Below are positions 12,302 to 13,787 of a DNA stretch of 13,787 nt, in pieces. Origin of the DNA: DAOMOP01 sp035444405. GTDB lineage: Bacteria; Pseudomonadota; Gammaproteobacteria; Burkholderiales; Rhodocyclaceae. The stretch spans positions 1-13,787 of the forward strand of contig DAOMOP010000104.1 of the NCBI GenBank assembly GCA_035444405.1. The letters are read 5' to 3'. A program made the translations under genes and the position numbers. The notes beneath the pieces are model-generated. The model did no database searches, was not told the origin of the DNA, and was given only the letters and a program-made list of their open reading frames with translations. The number at the start of each line of letters is the position of its first letter. The stretch's first letter is position 1.

Positions 12302-12482
12302 GCGCATCCATATCTCCGCGGATCGCCGACCCGGCCAATGCCGGAAGCCGAATGGGCGACCGCGGAGCCTTCGGCACGCGCGCAGGGCGACGGCCGTCGA
12401 TGCCGGAGAGGCGCAGGCTCGCTCCTTCGTCCGCTCGCGCGTGGGAGCCACCCGGCTGACCGGTGCTGTCGTCGCAGCCGCG

Positions 12483-12573
12483 CCCTTCATCCGCACAGGC
12501 GCAGGGGGCACCACCTTCGACGTCCGGGATTTCCGCCCGTCACCCCTTCATCAGCACGTGCGCAGGGGGCACG
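12483..12573. repeat. Pair of 30-bp direct repeats downstream of cbbR2
   Basis: The segments 12483-12512 and 12544-12573 match at 26 of 30 positions; both begin CCCTTCATC and contain GCGCAGGGGGCAC. They are 61 bp apart, and the second copy ends just before the stop codon of the right-hand cbbR. The rest of the 12302-12574 spacer shows nothing else I can identify. Confidence 0.65.
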
Positions 12574-12574
12574 C

Positions 12575-13507
12575 TCAGGCGCTGACGGGGCGCTCTGCGT
12601 CCCGCATCAGCGCCGCACCGGCGCCCTGCAGGAATTCGAGCAGCGCCGCGAGTGCGAGCGAAGGCCGGCGGTCGGCCTGCACGAGCAGGTTCCACTCACG
12701 CTCGACCGGCGTGCCGCGCACGTCGAGCCGCACGAGCCGGCCGGCCTCGGCCTCCATCGCAAAGGCGTGGTGCGACAGGAACGCCACGCCCATGCCCGCC
12801 ATCGCCGCCTGCTTGAGCGTCTCGTTGCTGCCCATCTCGTCGGCGCGCAGCAGCTTGACGCCGTGCGCGCGCAGGAATCGCTCCATGTTCGCGCGCGTGC
12901 CCGAGCCGGGCTCGCGCAGCAGCAGGCGCTCGCCGGCGAGCGCGCCGGGCGGGATGCGCCGGCGTCCGGCCAGCGGGTGGTCCGGCGCAGTGACGAAGGA
13001 CATGCGGTCGGCCGCGAACGGAATGCGCCGCAATTCGAAACCCGGCGGCGGCTCGCCCATGATCACGAGATCGGTGCGCCGCTCGCGCAGCAGCTCGGCC
13101 ATGCCGGCGCGATTGTGCACGCTCAGCCGAAAGCTGATCTCGGGGTAGGCGGCACCGAAGGCGGCAAGCAGGCGCGGCACGAAATACTCGGCGGTGGTGA
13201 TCGCCGCGACGGTCACGGTGCCGGAGGCCACCCCCTTGTTCGCCTTCAGCTCGACCTCGGCGAGATCGAGCGCATACACGACCTCGCGCGCGCGGCGCAC
13301 CAGGATCTCGCCGGCCGGGGTCAGGCGGAAACTGCGCCGCCCGTCCAGCAATACCTCGCCGACCAGCGTCTCGAGCTCCTGCACCTGCATCGACACCGCC
13401 GGCTGCGTCACGTGCAGCAGACGCGCGGCAAGCGTGAAGCTGCCGGTGTCGGCGACGGCGATCAAGGTGCGCAATTGCTTGAGCGTCACACGATTCGCGA
13501 GCTTCAT
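12575..13507 (-). CDS. cbbR: CbbR-like LysR-type regulator divergent from cbbF
   Basis: The 310-residue LysR-family protein has its helix-turn-helix near residues 20-46 (GSFTLAARLLHVTQPAVSMQ) and a co-inducer domain containing REPGSGTRANMERF, the segment shared with CbbR proteins and with the cbbR at the left of this window. The start ATG at 13507 has AGGAGA about 5 nt upstream. It is divergent from cbbF across 143 bp, so it most likely controls the second Calvin-cycle operon. The two CbbR proteins are clearly different in sequence and so are not a recent duplication. The C-terminus ends RDAERPVSA and is adjacent to a repeat of non-coding DNA. Assignment as CbbR depends on context as well as sequence. 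Confidence 0.88.
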   Translation of the reverse strand: MKLANRVTLKQLRTLIAVADTGSFTLAARLLHVTQPAVSMQVQELETLVGEVLLDGRRSFRLTPAGEILVRRAREVVYALDLAEVELKANKGVASGTVTVAAITTAEYFVPRLLAAFGAAYPEISFRLSVHNRAGMAELLRERRTDLVIMGEPPPGFELRRIPFAADRMSFVTAPDHPLAGRRRIPPGALAGERLLLREPGSGTRANMERFLRAHGVKLLRADEMGSNETLKQAAMAGMGVAFLSHHAFAMEAEAGRLVRLDVRGTPVEREWNLLVQADRRPSLALAALLEFLQGAGAALMRDAERPVSA

Positions 13508-13528
13508 AAGATCTCCTGATCCGAATGC

Positions 13529-13572
13529 AAAAGATATCGTTGGTTGTTCTTATCTTAGCCGCTGCTTATCTT
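13529..13572. promoter_or_regulatory. cbbR2 / cbbF divergent regulatory region
   Basis: AAGATA (13531-13536), TATCTT (13551-13556) and TATCTT (13567-13572) form an inverted pair plus a direct copy 16 bp on, a likely CbbR binding cluster. For cbbF a promoter TTGTTC (13544-13549), 17-bp spacer and TATCTT (13567-13572) can be read. This is the only AT-rich stretch in the 143-bp divergent spacer. Confidence 0.5.
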
Positions 13573-13650
13573 TCTCCAAACCCAAGAACGAACGACGCCG
13601 CCGAGCGGCACACGCCCCGCCCCGACCCGGAACGCCCAGGAGGAGGCACC

Positions 13651-13787
13651 ATGTTCAGCATCGAACGCACCACCCTCACCGAGTACCTGATCGCCCATCG
13701 GCGTGCGCACCCGGCCGCGACCGGCGAGTTCAACGCGCTGATCCTGCAGATCGCGCAGGCGTGCAAGGCCGTCTCGCGCGTCGTCGC
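13651..13787 (+). CDS. cbbF: Fructose-1,6-bisphosphatase class I, N-terminal part (partial at window end)
   Basis: The first 45 codons of the gene are present: MFSIERTTLTEYLIAHRRAH, then a TGEFNALILQIAQACKAVSR segment that is the characteristic N-terminal helix region of class I fructose-1,6-bisphosphatases. The enzyme hydrolyses fructose 1,6-bisphosphate to fructose 6-phosphate in the regenerative phase of the CBB cycle. The start ATG at 13651 is preceded by AGGAGGAGG at about 6 nt, a very strong site. It is divergent from a CbbR-type regulator and is likely the first gene of a rightward operon outside the window (often cbbF-cbbP-cbbT and so on, though this cannot be seen). Catalytic residues lie beyond the window. 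Confidence 0.92.
   Translation, partial: MFSIERTTLTEYLIAHRRAHPAATGEFNALILQIAQACKAVSRVV

Overview
The window is GC-rich chromosomal DNA from a chemolithoautotrophic proteobacterium. The form IA Rubisco (cbbLS-cbbQ-cbbO layout), the CbbR regulators and the codon use point to a thiobacillus-like beta- or gammaproteobacterium; the exact genus cannot be read from the sequence. Two Calvin-Benson-Bassham (CBB) loci frame the window. On the left are the 3' end of a class II fructose-bisphosphate aldolase gene (cbbA), a small gamma-glutamylcyclotransferase-fold gene, and a leftward operon cbbL-cbbS-cbbQ-cbbO read divergently from its regulator cbbR. On the right a second cbbR is divergent from the start of cbbF (fructose-1,6-bisphosphatase), which runs off the window.

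Between them (about 7.1-12.3 kb) lies an arsenic-resistance island in two convergent units. The rightward unit is arsR1-arsC-arsD: an AfArsR-like repressor, a low-molecular-weight-phosphatase-type arsenate reductase and an ArsD metallochaperone, with no ArsA ATPase in view. The leftward unit is arsR2-acr3: a classical CVC-type ArsR and an Acr3 arsenite efflux permease. Arsenate would be reduced by ArsC and the arsenite expelled by Acr3, with two differently built sensors controlling the two halves.

The zone between the two ars units (about 8.4-10.7 kb) has collected accessory DNA: an unrecognised 67-residue protein gene, a vapBC-like toxin-antitoxin pair broken by three frameshifts, and a compact 914-bp mobile element (9713-10626). 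The element has Tn3-family-type terminal inverted repeats and a perfect 5-bp target duplication (TGAGC). It contains no transposase, only a HigB/HigA-type toxin-antitoxin operon with its own promoter, operator-like palindrome and terminator. Its toxin gene carries an in-frame TAA that removes the last 24 residues, while the antitoxin is intact.

Other structure: about ten copies of a 13-bp tandem repeat just after cbbO; a 45-N assembly gap inside cbbO whose drawn length is wrong by frame; a 31-codon ORF wedged between cbbQ and cbbO; and several intercistronic hairpins and palindromic operators. I did not find a clearly new multi-gene defence or metabolic system. The most notable object is the minimal, transposase-less Tn3-type element whose only cargo is a decaying toxin-antitoxin pair.
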